From NCBI GenBank assembly GCA_012960755.1, contig DUAT01000057.1, positions 415,909 through 479,908 of the forward strand: a DNA stretch of 64,000 nt, written 5' to 3'. The notes under the pieces are model-generated. The model was given only the letters and a program-made list of their open reading frames with translations. It had not been told where the DNA came from and made no database searches. This document shows positions 8,831 to 18,307 of the stretch, piece by piece (positions within the stretch are counted from its first letter, which is position 1; each line of letters begins with the position of its first letter). The translations under genes were made by a program, and so were the position numbers. The DNA is from Gammaproteobacteria bacterium (lineage in GTDB: Bacteria; Pseudomonadota; Gammaproteobacteria; Pseudomonadales; Azotimanducaceae_A).

Positions 8831-10270
8831 TCAAGTCGACCCAACTCCATTGGTTAGTTCTCGTCGCGATTCCAACCCCTGCTGGACTCTGGCGTGGGAC
8901 GCCTTATCAATTTTGTATCCGGCATAGAGAATTGCAGAGATGAGCCCCCACACCATCGCGAACGGCCCGTCGATAACACCCAGTGCATAAATTTTGTCTG
9001 CCGGGATCTCACTCGCAGGGACTCCCTGTGGAAATTCAATAATATCCAGTGCGATACCGGCAACGACATGGCCAATGCCATTTGTAGCCTTGGCAAAAAA
9101 TGTTCGCGCCGAGTAGAAAATCCCTTCCTGCCTTCGGCCCGTCGCCAATTCATGTTCATCCGCAATATCTGCCAATGCAGACATCACACTGATATTGAGT
9201 ATGGAGCCACTTAATGAAGCCAGGGTGCCAAAAAAAATCACGAACGCAACGAGAGTCCAGGTCGAGTTAGCCGGTGCCAGATCGAATAAACGCAAGGTGA
9301 CCGCCATTGACCAAGTAATGCTCAAGCTGGCGGCAGTGGCGACAATCGCCCAACGCTTCTCAATACGCAGATGCAATCTGGCAGCGGTCGCAAACCCTAT
9401 GGCATAACCAAACACGTTACCGAGAATCAGCCAGCCAATCTGTTCATCGGAGAACTCCCAGTAAAAGGTATACATGAGCAGGCTCAGCGTCTCATGGGTA
9501 CCAATGGTGACCGACAACAAGAACAGACCCAACAGCAGGTATCGGTAATTTACATTCTGAATGGCTGCATACATTTCGAAGAACAATTGCTTCACACTGA
9601 ACGGCGGCAAATCATCCGGCGGCTGTTTCATTCTGGCAATTTCACCGCGGGTCATATAGGCCGAACCGAGCATACAAACCAGTATCAGGCTCGAACAGAA
9701 AATAACAATCGGCATGTATGCCGTTTGCATCATTCGGCCATTGTCAAACTGTGGAAAAACAACGAACCAGACGACAACATGCATGATAATCACGCCAACA
9801 TAAGTGAATACGTTGTTGTAACTCATGATTTTAGATCGCTCAAAGTAGTCGTCCGAGAGCTCTGCACCCATCGCCAGGTGGGGTACGGCAAACAAGGTCG
9901 AACAAATACGCATTAAAACGGTAAACAGTGCGAACCACGCGAAGAGTTCCAGGTCATCGAAACCCGCTGGAGGATTGAAAATAAAGTAAATCGTAACAAT
10001 CAGTGGCAATGGTGCCGCGTACATAAATGGATGACGCCGACCAATTCTAGAGCGCCATCTATCTGATATCGACCCCATCAGTGGATCGGTAATTGCATCG
10101 GAAGCAATTCCGATCGTCACAGCCGCAGCTGTTAAGGTGCCGGATAAACCCAGAACCTGGTTGTAAAAAAAGAATGTGAGCGCGTTAAAGATCCAGTTGG
10201 TCGCGGCTTCGCCCGAGGCGCCAATACCAAATGCTAGTTTGATCGGCATTGAAACCGTTGAACTACTCAA
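8831..10270 (-). CDS. MFS transporter, GPH (MelB-like) cation symporter family
   Basis: A 479-aa inner-membrane protein with about 12 hydrophobic segments. It has the GPH signature after TM2 (ASDAITDPLMGSISDRWRSR, near 54-73) and IGRRHPFMYAAPL. Family members import sugars, glycosides or other small solutes with Na+ or H+. The start is inferred as TTG at 10270, because AGGAG lies 6 nt upstream; a closer ATG runs into TGA after one codon. An internal ATG at codon 8 is the alternative. It lies between the luciferase-like gene and the small secreted protein, all minus strand, and likely supplies the substrate for this cluster. Confidence 0.87.
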   Translation of the reverse strand: MSSSTVSMPIKLAFGIGASGEAATNWIFNALTFFFYNQVLGLSGTLTAAAVTIGIASDAITDPLMGSISDRWRSRIGRRHPFMYAAPLPLIVTIYFIFNPPAGFDDLELFAWFALFTVLMRICSTLFAVPHLAMGAELSDDYFERSKIMSYNNVFTYVGVIIMHVVVWFVVFPQFDNGRMMQTAYMPIVIFCSSLILVCMLGSAYMTRGEIARMKQPPDDLPPFSVKQLFFEMYAAIQNVNYRYLLLGLFLLSVTIGTHETLSLLMYTFYWEFSDEQIGWLILGNVFGYAIGFATAARLHLRIEKRWAIVATAASLSITWSMAVTLRLFDLAPANSTWTLVAFVIFFGTLASLSGSILNISVMSALADIADEHELATGRRQEGIFYSARTFFAKATNGIGHVVAGIALDIIEFPQGVPASEIPADKIYALGVIDGPFAMVWGLISAILYAGYKIDKASHARVQQGLESRRELTNGVGST

Positions 10271-10349
10271 CTCATGCTCCTGCGTTTATACTCAATAGTG
10301 TCCTGAGTCATGACACACCATGCCACATTATTTAAGGCTCGCATACGCC

Positions 10350-11423
10350 TCAGCCAATATTGGGGACAATATCTTTCGCGACTCGCTCGATCACCTCAAA
10401 ACGCGGATCAAAGGACGGCAGGATCATCACCTGGTTCAAACCCGAATTCTCAAGCTCATTCAACCGGTGTAAAATTGCATCTTGCGAGCCTACCAGACAA
10501 CTGGCTTCAATTGTTTCCTTCGTCACAAACTGTTCTTCCTCCGGCAAGACCCAGCAATTATGCCCGGCGTGAATGCGTTGGTGTCGGCGGTCATGGGGAT
10601 AGCTTTGCAAAAGTTTCGTGTAGTCTTCCCAGATCCCGGCCAGCTGATTTGGCGGCTGATGGCCAAAATTTCGGTACTGATCGTAAGCATAGTGAATTGC
10701 CGCCATCGCGAAAGCACCACACTCATGTTTAACTCTTGCAGAATCAGTGGCTTCACCCGGGTCCAACACCACCATCGTTGTCAGGGCGGTCATATAATAG
10801 GTACCTCGGTCGATTGAACGCCCGGAATCTGCAGCACCTTTTTCGATCATTGCCCAGATGGATTCCATTGCGCCGCCACTGGCAGCAAAAGCCATAACTG
10901 CACCATCACCGTGTTTACCTGCCAGCCCCAATGATCGCGGACCAAAACCCGAGACATACATCGGAATTTCATCATCAAAATTAACGAATCCCTTATCAGG
11001 CATGACATGAATCACTGGCGTATCAACACCCGAGAAATGCACCATAGATTCTTGACCGCGTAACAAGGGTGCAATTTCGGTCAGGTATCGATCCAGTTCT
11101 CTTATACGCTGGGGGGGTAATCCCATGATACGCATGGCGGTATTACCAGCTCCAACCCCGAAGAAGGTTCTACCCGGTGCGAGCGCATTGATCGTGGCAA
11201 TACCCGACGCATTTACTGCTGATGGCCGGGTACCGGAAATCGCGACTCCTGTTCCAATGTTAATGCGTGATGTCTTGTCTGCCACCAGCGCAAGCGTTGC
11301 ATAACAGTCCGACCAGATCATCTGGCTATCGGCGAGCCATGCGTGGCTGTAACCTAGTTCTTCGGCTCTGACTATGTACTCAATATCGTTAATATGAGAT
11401 GCCGCACAAATACCAATGTCCAT
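10350..11423 (-). CDS. Luciferase-like (LLM class) flavin-dependent oxidoreductase
   Basis: A TIM-barrel enzyme of the bacterial luciferase/F420 reductase superfamily, about 357 aa. Its pattern is MDIGICAASHINDIEYIVRAEELGYSHAWLADS-like at the N-terminus, then INIGTGVAISGTRP and APGRTFFGVGAGNTA near 90-100. This resembles the 5,10-methylenetetrahydromethanopterin-reductase-like subgroup. The start at 11423 is chosen for the canonical MDIGI and an AGGGGA ribosome binding site 6 nt upstream; longer in-frame extensions look like non-coding leader. It is divergent from the TauD-type gene at 11580 and is probably the first gene of the minus-strand block. Cofactor (FMN or F420) is not decidable here. 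Confidence 0.87.
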   Translation of the reverse strand: MDIGICAASHINDIEYIVRAEELGYSHAWLADSQMIWSDCYATLALVADKTSRINIGTGVAISGTRPSAVNASGIATINALAPGRTFFGVGAGNTAMRIMGLPPQRIRELDRYLTEIAPLLRGQESMVHFSGVDTPVIHVMPDKGFVNFDDEIPMYVSGFGPRSLGLAGKHGDGAVMAFAASGGAMESIWAMIEKGAADSGRSIDRGTYYMTALTTMVVLDPGEATDSARVKHECGAFAMAAIHYAYDQYRNFGHQPPNQLAGIWEDYTKLLQSYPHDRRHQRIHAGHNCWVLPEEEQFVTKETIEASCLVGSQDAILHRLNELENSGLNQVMILPSFDPRFEVIERVAKDIVPNIG

Positions 11424-11579
11424 TTCAATTCCCCTTGTATGCCTGAGTAGATTAGCGCCTTTTAGTACCAGACCCAACATACCCTTTCTTCGAGATCCAG
11501 ACCAGCGCCCCTGTTCCGTTCTCCCCACGAGGTGTACACTCGGGGTTAACGGAACGCTACATTAACCTTGCGCCACGCA

Positions 11580-12395
11580 ATGACTGATTTCAAACACTTT
11601 GATGTTGAACCACTGACACCTGGCATCGGCGCCGTTATCCACGGTGTTGACCTGACCAACGAGCTCAGTGAAGAATCTTTTGCAGAACTCCACTCAGCCT
11701 GGATGAGCCACCTGGTGCTTTTCTTTCGAGACCAATCCATTACCCATGAACAACAATTGCGCCTGGGCCAGCGATTCGGTGAACTGCATATCCATCCGGC
11801 AGCGCCCTATCGGGATGACAATCCTGCACTGATGAAAATACATACCGACAAAGATTCCTTTCGCAATAACGGCGAAGGTTGGCATTCCGATGTCTCTGCG
11901 GACTCAGAGCCACCTATGGCGAGCATTCTTCATATCCACCGAACGCCATCACAGGGTGGCGACACACTCTGGGCCAATATGTATGCAGCCTATAACACGT
12001 TAAGCGAGCCAGTTAAGGATCTGTTGTCCGGGCTGACAGCAGTTCACTCCGCCAGTTATAAAGGGTTTTACGGCGACCACCAGCCGCAAAGAGAAAACCC
12101 CAGATCCGAACACCCGGTTGTTCGCACCCATCCCGTTACCGGACAAAAAGCACTTTACGTCAATAGTGGCTTCACCAGGCAGATAAAAGGGGTGACCAAA
12201 AACGAAAGTGACAGCTTACTGGCGATGCTATTTGACCATGTCAAGAATCCTAACTTCCACTGCCGCTTTCAATGGCAGGCCAACTCAATGGCCATCTGGG
12301 ACAACCGCTGCACGCAACACATGGCAGTGTGGGATTATTTCCCGGAAACCCGCAGTGGGACACGGGTTACGGTGAAGGGTGATAAGCCTTATTAG
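11580..12395 (+). CDS. TauD/TfdA family Fe(II)/2-oxoglutarate dioxygenase
   Basis: A 271-aa cytosolic non-heme iron oxygenase. The iron-binding facial triad is visible: His102 and Asp104 (GWHSDVS) and His247 (CTQHMAVWDY). Arg262 (GTRVTVKGD) is the expected 2-oxoglutarate ligand. TauD-family enzymes hydroxylate taurine, aryl-oxyalkanoates and related substrates. The ATG at 11580 is preferred over an in-frame TTG at 11568. It is divergent from the luciferase-like gene, with about 155 bases for promoters between them. A second TauD paralogue lies at 22149-23009. Confidence 0.9.
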   Translation: MTDFKHFDVEPLTPGIGAVIHGVDLTNELSEESFAELHSAWMSHLVLFFRDQSITHEQQLRLGQRFGELHIHPAAPYRDDNPALMKIHTDKDSFRNNGEGWHSDVSADSEPPMASILHIHRTPSQGGDTLWANMYAAYNTLSEPVKDLLSGLTAVHSASYKGFYGDHQPQRENPRSEHPVVRTHPVTGQKALYVNSGFTRQIKGVTKNESDSLLAMLFDHVKNPNFHCRFQWQANSMAIWDNRCTQHMAVWDYFPETRSGTRVTVKGDKPY

Positions 12396-12602
12396 TCATA
12401 GGCACCGACTCGCTTCAGATTCAACATATCGAAACTTTCTGCCAACTTTTAACCAAAGAGAGTCTTTCCGAACACATTGGACGCGTGTTACATAAAAACG
12501 CGATAAATCTGCCTAATACCTCATAATATCCGGTATGCAATGTCACTCCTGACGGTGTATGTTGTCCGGCAGGCAAACTAGATATCGGAAGGTAAACTGC
12601 AA

Positions 12603-13733
12603 ATGAAATCCCCAATCTGTGACATGTTAGGTATTGAATTTCCCCTGGTCGCATTTACGCACTGTCGTGATGTTGTGGTCGAGGTATCAAAGGCGGGTGG
12701 CATGGGTGTTCTGGGGGCTGCGGGCTACAATGCCGAGACCCTGGAAATGGAACTCAAGTGGATTGATGAACATATCGACGGCAAACCCTACGGTGTGGAT
12801 CTTATCGCGCCGACAAGCATGGCCGTGACCGATGACAACGTCACCGAAGATGAAATCAGGGAGTTGGTCGGGGATGAGCATCGAAATTTTGCGGCCGGTA
12901 TTCTCGCCCGGCACAATATTGATACCGCCGATGTTTATCCAAAGGAAATGCGCGCCGGTGGCGGATTTCTAACGGAAAGCAGGGCAGCAAATATCATAGA
13001 TGTCGCCTTCTCCCATCCCATCAAGCTGATCGCAAACGCCCTGGGCGTACCACCGCGTTATATGCTGGATATGGGGAAGCTGAACGATGTCGTTGTCGCG
13101 GCTCTGGTAGGCGCGAAGGAGCACGCCGTAAAACAGGTGGAAGCCGGGGTTGATGTGCTGGTTGTTGCTGGCACCGAAGCCGGTGGCCACTGTGGTGAAG
13201 TGTCAACCATGGTTCTGGTGCCTGAGGTTTGTGAAGCTGTTGAAGCCTACAACGTACCTGTTCTGGCTGCTGGAGGCATTGTGACCGGGCGACAAATGGC
13301 AGCCTGTATGGCAATGGGTGCCGCGGGTGTGTGGACAGGTTCTATGTGGCTGACAGTGACAGAAGCGGAGGTTTCCCCCATCATTCAGGAGAAATTTCTC
13401 GCTGCCAGTTCACGCCAGACCGTTCGTTCCAAAGCACGAACAGGAAAGTATTCGAGACAGCTCCGGTCTCCATGGACTGATGCCTGGGAATCTGAAGAGG
13501 CACCGGAACCACTGCCCATGCCCCTTCAATCCCTTGTTAGTGAAGCACCCCTGGCAAAAGTCACCAGGCTCGCCGAAACCGGCCATCAGGGCGCCAAACA
13601 GCTGGCCACCTATTTCGTCGGTCAGGGTGTCGGTTTGATGAACTCGAAACAATCCAGCAAGGCGGTTGTCTATGAATTCATGGAAGATTACCTGAAAGCT
13701 GCTGAGAGATTAAGTGCATCCCTCGAAGACTAG
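12603..13733 (+). CDS. Nitronate monooxygenase-like flavin oxidoreductase
   Basis: A 376-aa protein of the NMO/2-nitropropane dioxygenase family (FMN, TIM barrel). Typical blocks are MLGIEFPLVAFTHC near 8-21, AGGMGVLGA near 31-39, EAGVDVLVVAGTEAGGHCGE near 181-200 (the family's GTEAGGH FMN/phosphate loop) and PVLAAGGIVTGRQMAACMAMGA near 219-240. Such enzymes oxidise nitronates, or act as enoyl reductases in some homologues. The ATG at 12603 has GGAAGG upstream. It lies on the plus strand after the TauD gene and converges with the alcohol dehydrogenase gene. Confidence 0.85.
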   Translation: MKSPICDMLGIEFPLVAFTHCRDVVVEVSKAGGMGVLGAAGYNAETLEMELKWIDEHIDGKPYGVDLIAPTSMAVTDDNVTEDEIRELVGDEHRNFAAGILARHNIDTADVYPKEMRAGGGFLTESRAANIIDVAFSHPIKLIANALGVPPRYMLDMGKLNDVVVAALVGAKEHAVKQVEAGVDVLVVAGTEAGGHCGEVSTMVLVPEVCEAVEAYNVPVLAAGGIVTGRQMAACMAMGAAGVWTGSMWLTVTEAEVSPIIQEKFLAASSRQTVRSKARTGKYSRQLRSPWTDAWESEEAPEPLPMPLQSLVSEAPLAKVTRLAETGHQGAKQLATYFVGQGVGLMNSKQSSKAVVYEFMEDYLKAAERLSASLED

Positions 13734-13760
13734 TATTCCTTCAGGCTAAATTTGTCATGC

Positions 13761-14855
13761 TCAGAATACGAGAATAGCCCTACCAGCAATTTCTCCATTT
13801 TCCAGCGCTTTGGTCGCTTCATTAATTTGATCGATGGTGAATCGTTCTGTCACCATACAATCAAGATCCAGCATGCCCTTTTCGTACCATTGAAGATATT
13901 TGGGGAAGTCCCGGTCCGGGGAGCAGCTACCGCCGATGCTGCCGATAAATTTCTTTTCGTTAACAAGAATATCACCGGCATTTAACTCCACGGTTGTTTG
14001 CGGCACGCCCACCAGAACAGCTGTGCCTCCGGGCTCCGCTCCAAAGAAACCACTTTTTACTGCTGGAATAATTTGTTCCATGGTTTGCTTCAGGCCAATG
14101 CAATCAAACGCATAGTCCGCGCCCGAAATCGGCAAGCCTCTGAAACTTCGCTTGTCAGGATTAGTCGTCAGTTCACGAATCTTGTCGATGGGGTTGCCGT
14201 CTGCCGCATTAATGGTATGGGTGGCACCAAACTGTCGGGCGAATTTTAGTTTCTCCTCATCAAGATCCACCGCAATAATCGGGTTGGCGCCTACGGCTTT
14301 GGCAGCCACGACAGCGGACAATCCCACGCCGCCGACACCAAAGATGACAACACTTTCACCCGCTTTTACTGCCGCGGTATTTTCCACCGCGCCCGCTCCG
14401 GTCATCACGGCACAGCCAATAATCGCGGTTACCTCTTTGTTAATATCCGCATTGACCTTAACTACATATTGTTCATCGGCGATGGTTGTATCAGACCAGG
14501 TAAATACGTTACCTGCTTTTGCCACTGAGCCATCGGGAAGATCAAGCGCCACGGGCAAAGGGGCTCGTGTCGTGTTAGCCGCGTCCCGGGGTACCCAGGT
14601 AACCATCACGGTATCGCCCTGTTGAACATGACTGACCTCGCTACCCGTCTTGAGGACAACCCCTGTGGATTCATGCCCAAGGATCACCGGGCTGACCCGG
14701 GGGTTATGCATCTGATGCAACTGGCTGTGGCAGACTCCGCTTGCATACTGCTTTACTATCACCTGATACGGATCCGGATCGGGTAAATCCAGACTGACAA
14801 CTTCCAATGGACCTGGTTCCTGGGGTAGTACTACAACACGTGCGGGGGTTGGCAT
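13761..14855 (-). CDS. Zn-dependent alcohol dehydrogenase (MDR family)
   Basis: A 364-aa medium-chain dehydrogenase. Catalytic-zinc ligands are recognisable as Cys42 (GVCHSQLH), His61-Glu62 (GHESTG) and Cys148 (GCAVMTGAGAV). The Rossmann motif GVGGVG lies at 173-178, followed by an acidic VDLDEEK for NAD(H). The segment that in class III-type enzymes holds four structural-zinc cysteines (about 88-105) reads WVPRDAANTTRAPL and has no cysteine, so the structural zinc is absent. It converges with the NMO-like gene and diverges from the TPR/TonB-like gene. The substrate is unknown. Confidence 0.9.
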   Translation of the reverse strand: MPTPARVVVLPQEPGPLEVVSLDLPDPDPYQVIVKQYASGVCHSQLHQMHNPRVSPVILGHESTGVVLKTGSEVSHVQQGDTVMVTWVPRDAANTTRAPLPVALDLPDGSVAKAGNVFTWSDTTIADEQYVVKVNADINKEVTAIIGCAVMTGAGAVENTAAVKAGESVVIFGVGGVGLSAVVAAKAVGANPIIAVDLDEEKLKFARQFGATHTINAADGNPIDKIRELTTNPDKRSFRGLPISGADYAFDCIGLKQTMEQIIPAVKSGFFGAEPGGTAVLVGVPQTTVELNAGDILVNEKKFIGSIGGSCSPDRDFPKYLQWYEKGMLDLDCMVTERFTIDQINEATKALENGEIAGRAILVF

Positions 14856-14989
14856 TTTATTGTACTCATTCTCATGGCTAGATAGTTCGGTTATGTTACA
14901 TCATGTCCCGTGTCAAATCATGACGAGTATGGTCCAGATATGTTATAAAACCACGCAATCATCAAAACCAACACCTGGAGGTTCACACT

Positions 14990-16111
14990 ATGCGATTGGG
15001 TCAGCACTTTACACGGGTTTTGGTTTTAACGATTCTGCTGGCCCCTGTGCCCACCACCGCGGATACTGAATCTTTCAAAGAGGCTTACCAGGCATACCAG
15101 GAGGCAAGAACGGCGAGGAACTGGCCAGTTGCGCTGCGTACTTCAGACACAGCACTGCAGGAAGGTTTAAAGATGTTCGACAAGGATGGGGAAAATGTCT
15201 CGAACCTGCGCCTGAATTACGCTCGCGAGCTAATGCGGTCAAAACAGTATCAAACAGCAGTTGATCAACTGACACTTTGTCTTGAGGCAAAATCCAACAA
15301 TCACGGCAATCAGTCAACAGAACTCATTGACCCCTTGCTGGAACTGGGGAAATCAAACGCCTACCTCATGCCGGTAGAAGCCAACAAGTACTTTAGCAGA
15401 GCCCTGGATATTGCTCGTAAGGACAAAAAAGACGCCCTCACCGCCAAGATACAGTGGACTGCAGGTATGGCGCTGTTTAAGGTCGGTGAATCGGATCTGG
15501 CAGAAGATTACCTGGAGGATTCTCACCGGTTTTATTCTCGTCAGGTCGGGCTAAATGACCTGCGGGTTGGCATGGCCGGATTGAACCTGGGACGTATTCA
15601 GTTCGAAGACCGGAAGAACAGAAAGGCCAGAAAAACCTTAACCCAGGCACTGGAGGCTTTTTCATCAGAAGATGCCATCAGCAGGCAATTGAATGCAGCA
15701 ACCCGTAAGATGCTGGTCATCGTTCTTGAAACCCTTGAGAAAAGTGATGCTGCCACCGAGCACTGCCTGGGCTTTGCGATGGCCTCCAGTGTCAACGGTA
15801 ACGCTGTGGCTGAACGGCTGTTCGAAGGCCGTCAATTCAACCCTCCCCTGTTAGGTGTCCGTAATTCAGATGGTGTCGCTAACGATGGCGTGGGTGGCAC
15901 CGCCATTGTTGAGTTCGATGTAAGCGAAACGGGTTTCGTGATTAACACCAGGATCAAGTCGTCATCTTCAAGTGCCGTTGAGTCCGTCGCCATCAAAACC
16001 GCGGAATCACTTCGTTACTCGCCACAACTCAGTAAAGGCGCACCTGTCGTTGCGTCCGGTCTTGAGTTTCGATTCGAGTTACCTGATAATTTACGCTTTG
16101 GTGGCGACTAG
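14990..16111 (+). CDS. Exported TPR protein with TonB C-terminal domain
   Basis: A 373-aa protein with a signal peptide (VLVLTILLAPVPTTADT). Residues 25-255 contain helical, TPR-like repeats with A-x-x-x-Y/F spacing. Residues about 285-372 form a TonB C-terminal-like fold (GGTAIVEFDVSETGFVINTR, then ESLRYSPQL). TonB-like C-terminal domains in TPR proteins are common in Gammaproteobacteria and act in the periplasm; whether it energises any receptor is unknown. The ATG is preceded by GGAGG. It diverges from the alcohol dehydrogenase gene. Confidence 0.75.
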   Translation: MRLGQHFTRVLVLTILLAPVPTTADTESFKEAYQAYQEARTARNWPVALRTSDTALQEGLKMFDKDGENVSNLRLNYARELMRSKQYQTAVDQLTLCLEAKSNNHGNQSTELIDPLLELGKSNAYLMPVEANKYFSRALDIARKDKKDALTAKIQWTAGMALFKVGESDLAEDYLEDSHRFYSRQVGLNDLRVGMAGLNLGRIQFEDRKNRKARKTLTQALEAFSSEDAISRQLNAATRKMLVIVLETLEKSDAATEHCLGFAMASSVNGNAVAERLFEGRQFNPPLLGVRNSDGVANDGVGGTAIVEFDVSETGFVINTRIKSSSSSAVESVAIKTAESLRYSPQLSKGAPVVASGLEFRFELPDNLRFGGD

Positions 16112-16182
16112 CTGGGCCCTGGCAAGCGCCCGATAAAAAGCTAACAGGTGTGCCAACTCGTGTTTACGTGAGTCACAAAGCG

Positions 16183-16830
16183 ATGAGAATAAATGCAGAC
16201 TTTGCGCAGACGGTCGTCCTGGACACCAGCCAAATTGAATGGGTCAACTCTCCCATGGCTGGGGTGCAACGAAAAATGCTCGACCGATTGGAAGCTGAAA
16301 CCGGCCGCGCGACTTCTATCGTCCGCTATGGGGCCAACAGTTATTTTTCACCCCACAATCACGATGGCGGAGAAGAATTTCTGGTTCTGGAAGGTATATT
16401 TTCGGACGAACATGGCGACTATCCTTTGGGTACTTATGTGCGCAACCCAATCAACACACAACACACACCATTTAGTGCCGAGGGTTGCATTATTTTCGTC
16501 AAACTATTTCAGTTTGATCCTGAAGACCAGACTCAGTTCAGCATAGATACCCGCCACAATAATTGGGTGCAAGTTGGTCCTGGTGTAGAAATTCAGCAAC
16601 TGCACCATTTCGGCAGTGAGGTGGTGACACTGGTTCGCCTGCAAACCGATGGCAGCTACCAGATCTCCTGTGCCAAACCCGGATATGAAATTTTAGTGCT
16701 CTCAGGCGCTCTTTTCAGCTCAGGGGAGAATTACAATGAAGGTGCCTGGATTCGAAGCCCGGCAACTTCGGCAGAACTCAGATCGAAAACCCTGACGGTG
16801 TTCTACCTTAAAACCGGACACCTCTCTTAA
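16183..16830 (+). CDS. ChrR-like double cupin protein
   Basis: A cytosolic protein of about 215 aa with two cupin segments. The first contains YFSPHNHDGGEEFLVLEG and YPLGTYVRNP, the metal-binding motif of the C-terminal domain of ChrR-type anti-sigma factors. The second (about 125-215) is more degenerate. The N-terminal zinc-binding anti-sigma domain of true ChrR is missing, so it is a stand-alone cupin, possibly an enzyme or sensor. Homologues usually begin M(R/K)xNADF, so I take ATG 16183; an in-frame GTG at 16150 would add 11 residues. It lies 20 bases before the amidohydrolase gene, so the two are probably co-transcribed. Confidence 0.78.
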   Translation: MRINADFAQTVVLDTSQIEWVNSPMAGVQRKMLDRLEAETGRATSIVRYGANSYFSPHNHDGGEEFLVLEGIFSDEHGDYPLGTYVRNPINTQHTPFSAEGCIIFVKLFQFDPEDQTQFSIDTRHNNWVQVGPGVEIQQLHHFGSEVVTLVRLQTDGSYQISCAKPGYEILVLSGALFSSGENYNEGAWIRSPATSAELRSKTLTVFYLKTGHLS

Positions 16831-16850
16831 CTGTAATACGAGAAATCAAC

Positions 16851-17849
16851 ATGGCAAACCCAGGTACCCCGGAATGGCTGCAATCTGTCCGCGAAGAAAT
16901 TATTGACCCGGAACAGCGGATAATTGATCCCCATCACCATCTCTGGCACGGTCGAGGGCCAGGTTATCTCCTGGAAGATCTGTGGCAAGACACGGGTTCG
17001 GGTCACAATGTGCTAAAAACAGTATTCGTGGAATGCCACGCAGAATATCTGAATGAAGGGCCTGAGCACCTGAAACCATTGGGTGAGACCAAATTTGTCG
17101 ATTCCCTCGCAACCATTTCCGCTGCGGGACCAGGTTCTGAAATTTCCGCCATCGTCGCCCACGCTGACCTGACGCTGGATGACAGACTGCAAGATGTTCT
17201 GGCTGCCCACAACGATCTCGGCAACGGCCGTTTCCGTGGTATTCGTCACGCCGGTGCTCATGCAGAACACCCCGAAGCACTGTTAATTGCCGGTCAGGCG
17301 CCCGAGGGATTGTACGAAAACGAGTCATTCAGATCAGGTGTCAAAACACTTGGGAAACTGGGATACACTTTCGATACCTGGCACTATCATTACCAGAATC
17401 AGGATTTCGTTGCTCTCGCCAGGTCCGCTCCTGACACAGTGATGATACTGGATCATTTCGGAACACCACTGGGCGTGGGTCCTTATGAAAGCCAACGAGA
17501 GGCTATATTCGAGCAATGGAAAACTGATATCGCTGAAATCGCCCGGTGCGATAATGTGGTTGCGAAGATTGGCGGCCTGGCAATGCCGGATAATGGATTC
17601 GGCTGGCATACCAGAGAACAGCCTCCCACATCCGACGAGTTCGTATCGGCACAACGCGACTACTATCTGCATACCATTGAGTGCTTTGGACCCGAACGCT
17701 GCATGTTCGAGAGTAACTTCCCCGTGGATAAATTTTCCCTCTCCTACCCCGTGCTATATAACGGACTGAAGAAAATTGTTGCTGACTTTTCTGCCGATGA
17801 AAAAGATGCAATGTTCTATGGGACTGCTGCAAGGATTTATAGTATTTAG
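16851..17849 (+). CDS. Amidohydrolase family protein (amidohydrolase 2)
   Basis: A metal-dependent TIM-barrel hydrolase or decarboxylase of 332 aa. The first metal motif is RIIDPHHHLW (His pair near 29-31). Downstream are a His-containing FRGIRHAGA strand, MILDHFGTPLG near 200, AKIGGLAMP near 235, and the final FESNFPVDK with Asp near 290. This order matches the 2-pyrone-4,6-dicarboxylate lactonase / amidohydrolase-2 clan. The start has no strong Shine-Dalgarno sequence and follows the cupin gene by 20 bases, consistent with an operon. The substrate is not evident. Confidence 0.86.
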   Translation: MANPGTPEWLQSVREEIIDPEQRIIDPHHHLWHGRGPGYLLEDLWQDTGSGHNVLKTVFVECHAEYLNEGPEHLKPLGETKFVDSLATISAAGPGSEISAIVAHADLTLDDRLQDVLAAHNDLGNGRFRGIRHAGAHAEHPEALLIAGQAPEGLYENESFRSGVKTLGKLGYTFDTWHYHYQNQDFVALARSAPDTVMILDHFGTPLGVGPYESQREAIFEQWKTDIAEIARCDNVVAKIGGLAMPDNGFGWHTREQPPTSDEFVSAQRDYYLHTIECFGPERCMFESNFPVDKFSLSYPVLYNGLKKIVADFSADEKDAMFYGTAARIYSI

Positions 17850-18187
17850 GTCCACCTCAAAAGCGGCGATCAATGTTTTACACGTTCCAGATCCTCGGAA
17901 GAATAGGAAACAAAAACATCGATTGTCTCGATATTCGATTTCGTCTCTTCTGGCGTAGAAAGAACCATAAACACTCAATGATGCTCATTGTGCTGCTCAT
18001 ACTACATCAGGGGACTGAAGATGCGCAATTTCCCGTGTTCTCTTAGGATGTGCATTTGTCCGTTCCTACTGGAGGCATTCGGGCAAATAATCTTCAGCCG
18101 TTTGTTTGCACGCAATACCAAAGATAGTTGACATCGGTTAGATATTATCGACCTGGTCGGAACGTACCCATTGCTGACATGGATACG
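17850..18187. other. Intergenic region without recognisable gene
   Basis: 338 bases between the plus-strand amidohydrolase gene and the minus-strand small ORF. All frames are short and not protein-like. I see no clear terminator, repeat or RNA structure. Confidence 0.5.
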
Positions 18188-18307
18188 TCAGAACATTACA
18201 TTCTCGATCGCCGCAGCTAGCGTCTTGGTAATTTTTTCAAGACGCAGAACCTCTGTTTGTTCCAGAGACAGAATTTTCGGTATGACTGGGTTCAAACCGG
18301 CGTTCAT
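18188..18307 (-). CDS. Small ORF coupled to the permease gene
   Basis: A 39-codon ORF (MNAGLNPVIPKILSLEQTEV and on to ENVMF) whose ATG overlaps the stop codon of the APC permease as ATGA. Such overlap, the amphipathic helical composition and the absence of stops suggest a translated product. It could also be the N-terminal stump of a longer partner protein, because nothing protein-like follows its TGA. Function unknown. Confidence 0.4.
   Translation of the reverse strand: MNAGLNPVIPKILSLEQTEVLRLEKITKTLAAAIENVMF

Noticed and set aside
9371..9916. 181-codon plus-strand ORF opposite the GPH transporter
   Set aside because: Antisense shadow of a membrane protein gene with full family signature; no ribosome binding site.
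18188..18307. Selenocysteine read-through at the TGA ending the small ORF
   Set aside because: The frame stays open for about 60 codons after the TGA but is not protein-like, and there is no Cys-containing family context.
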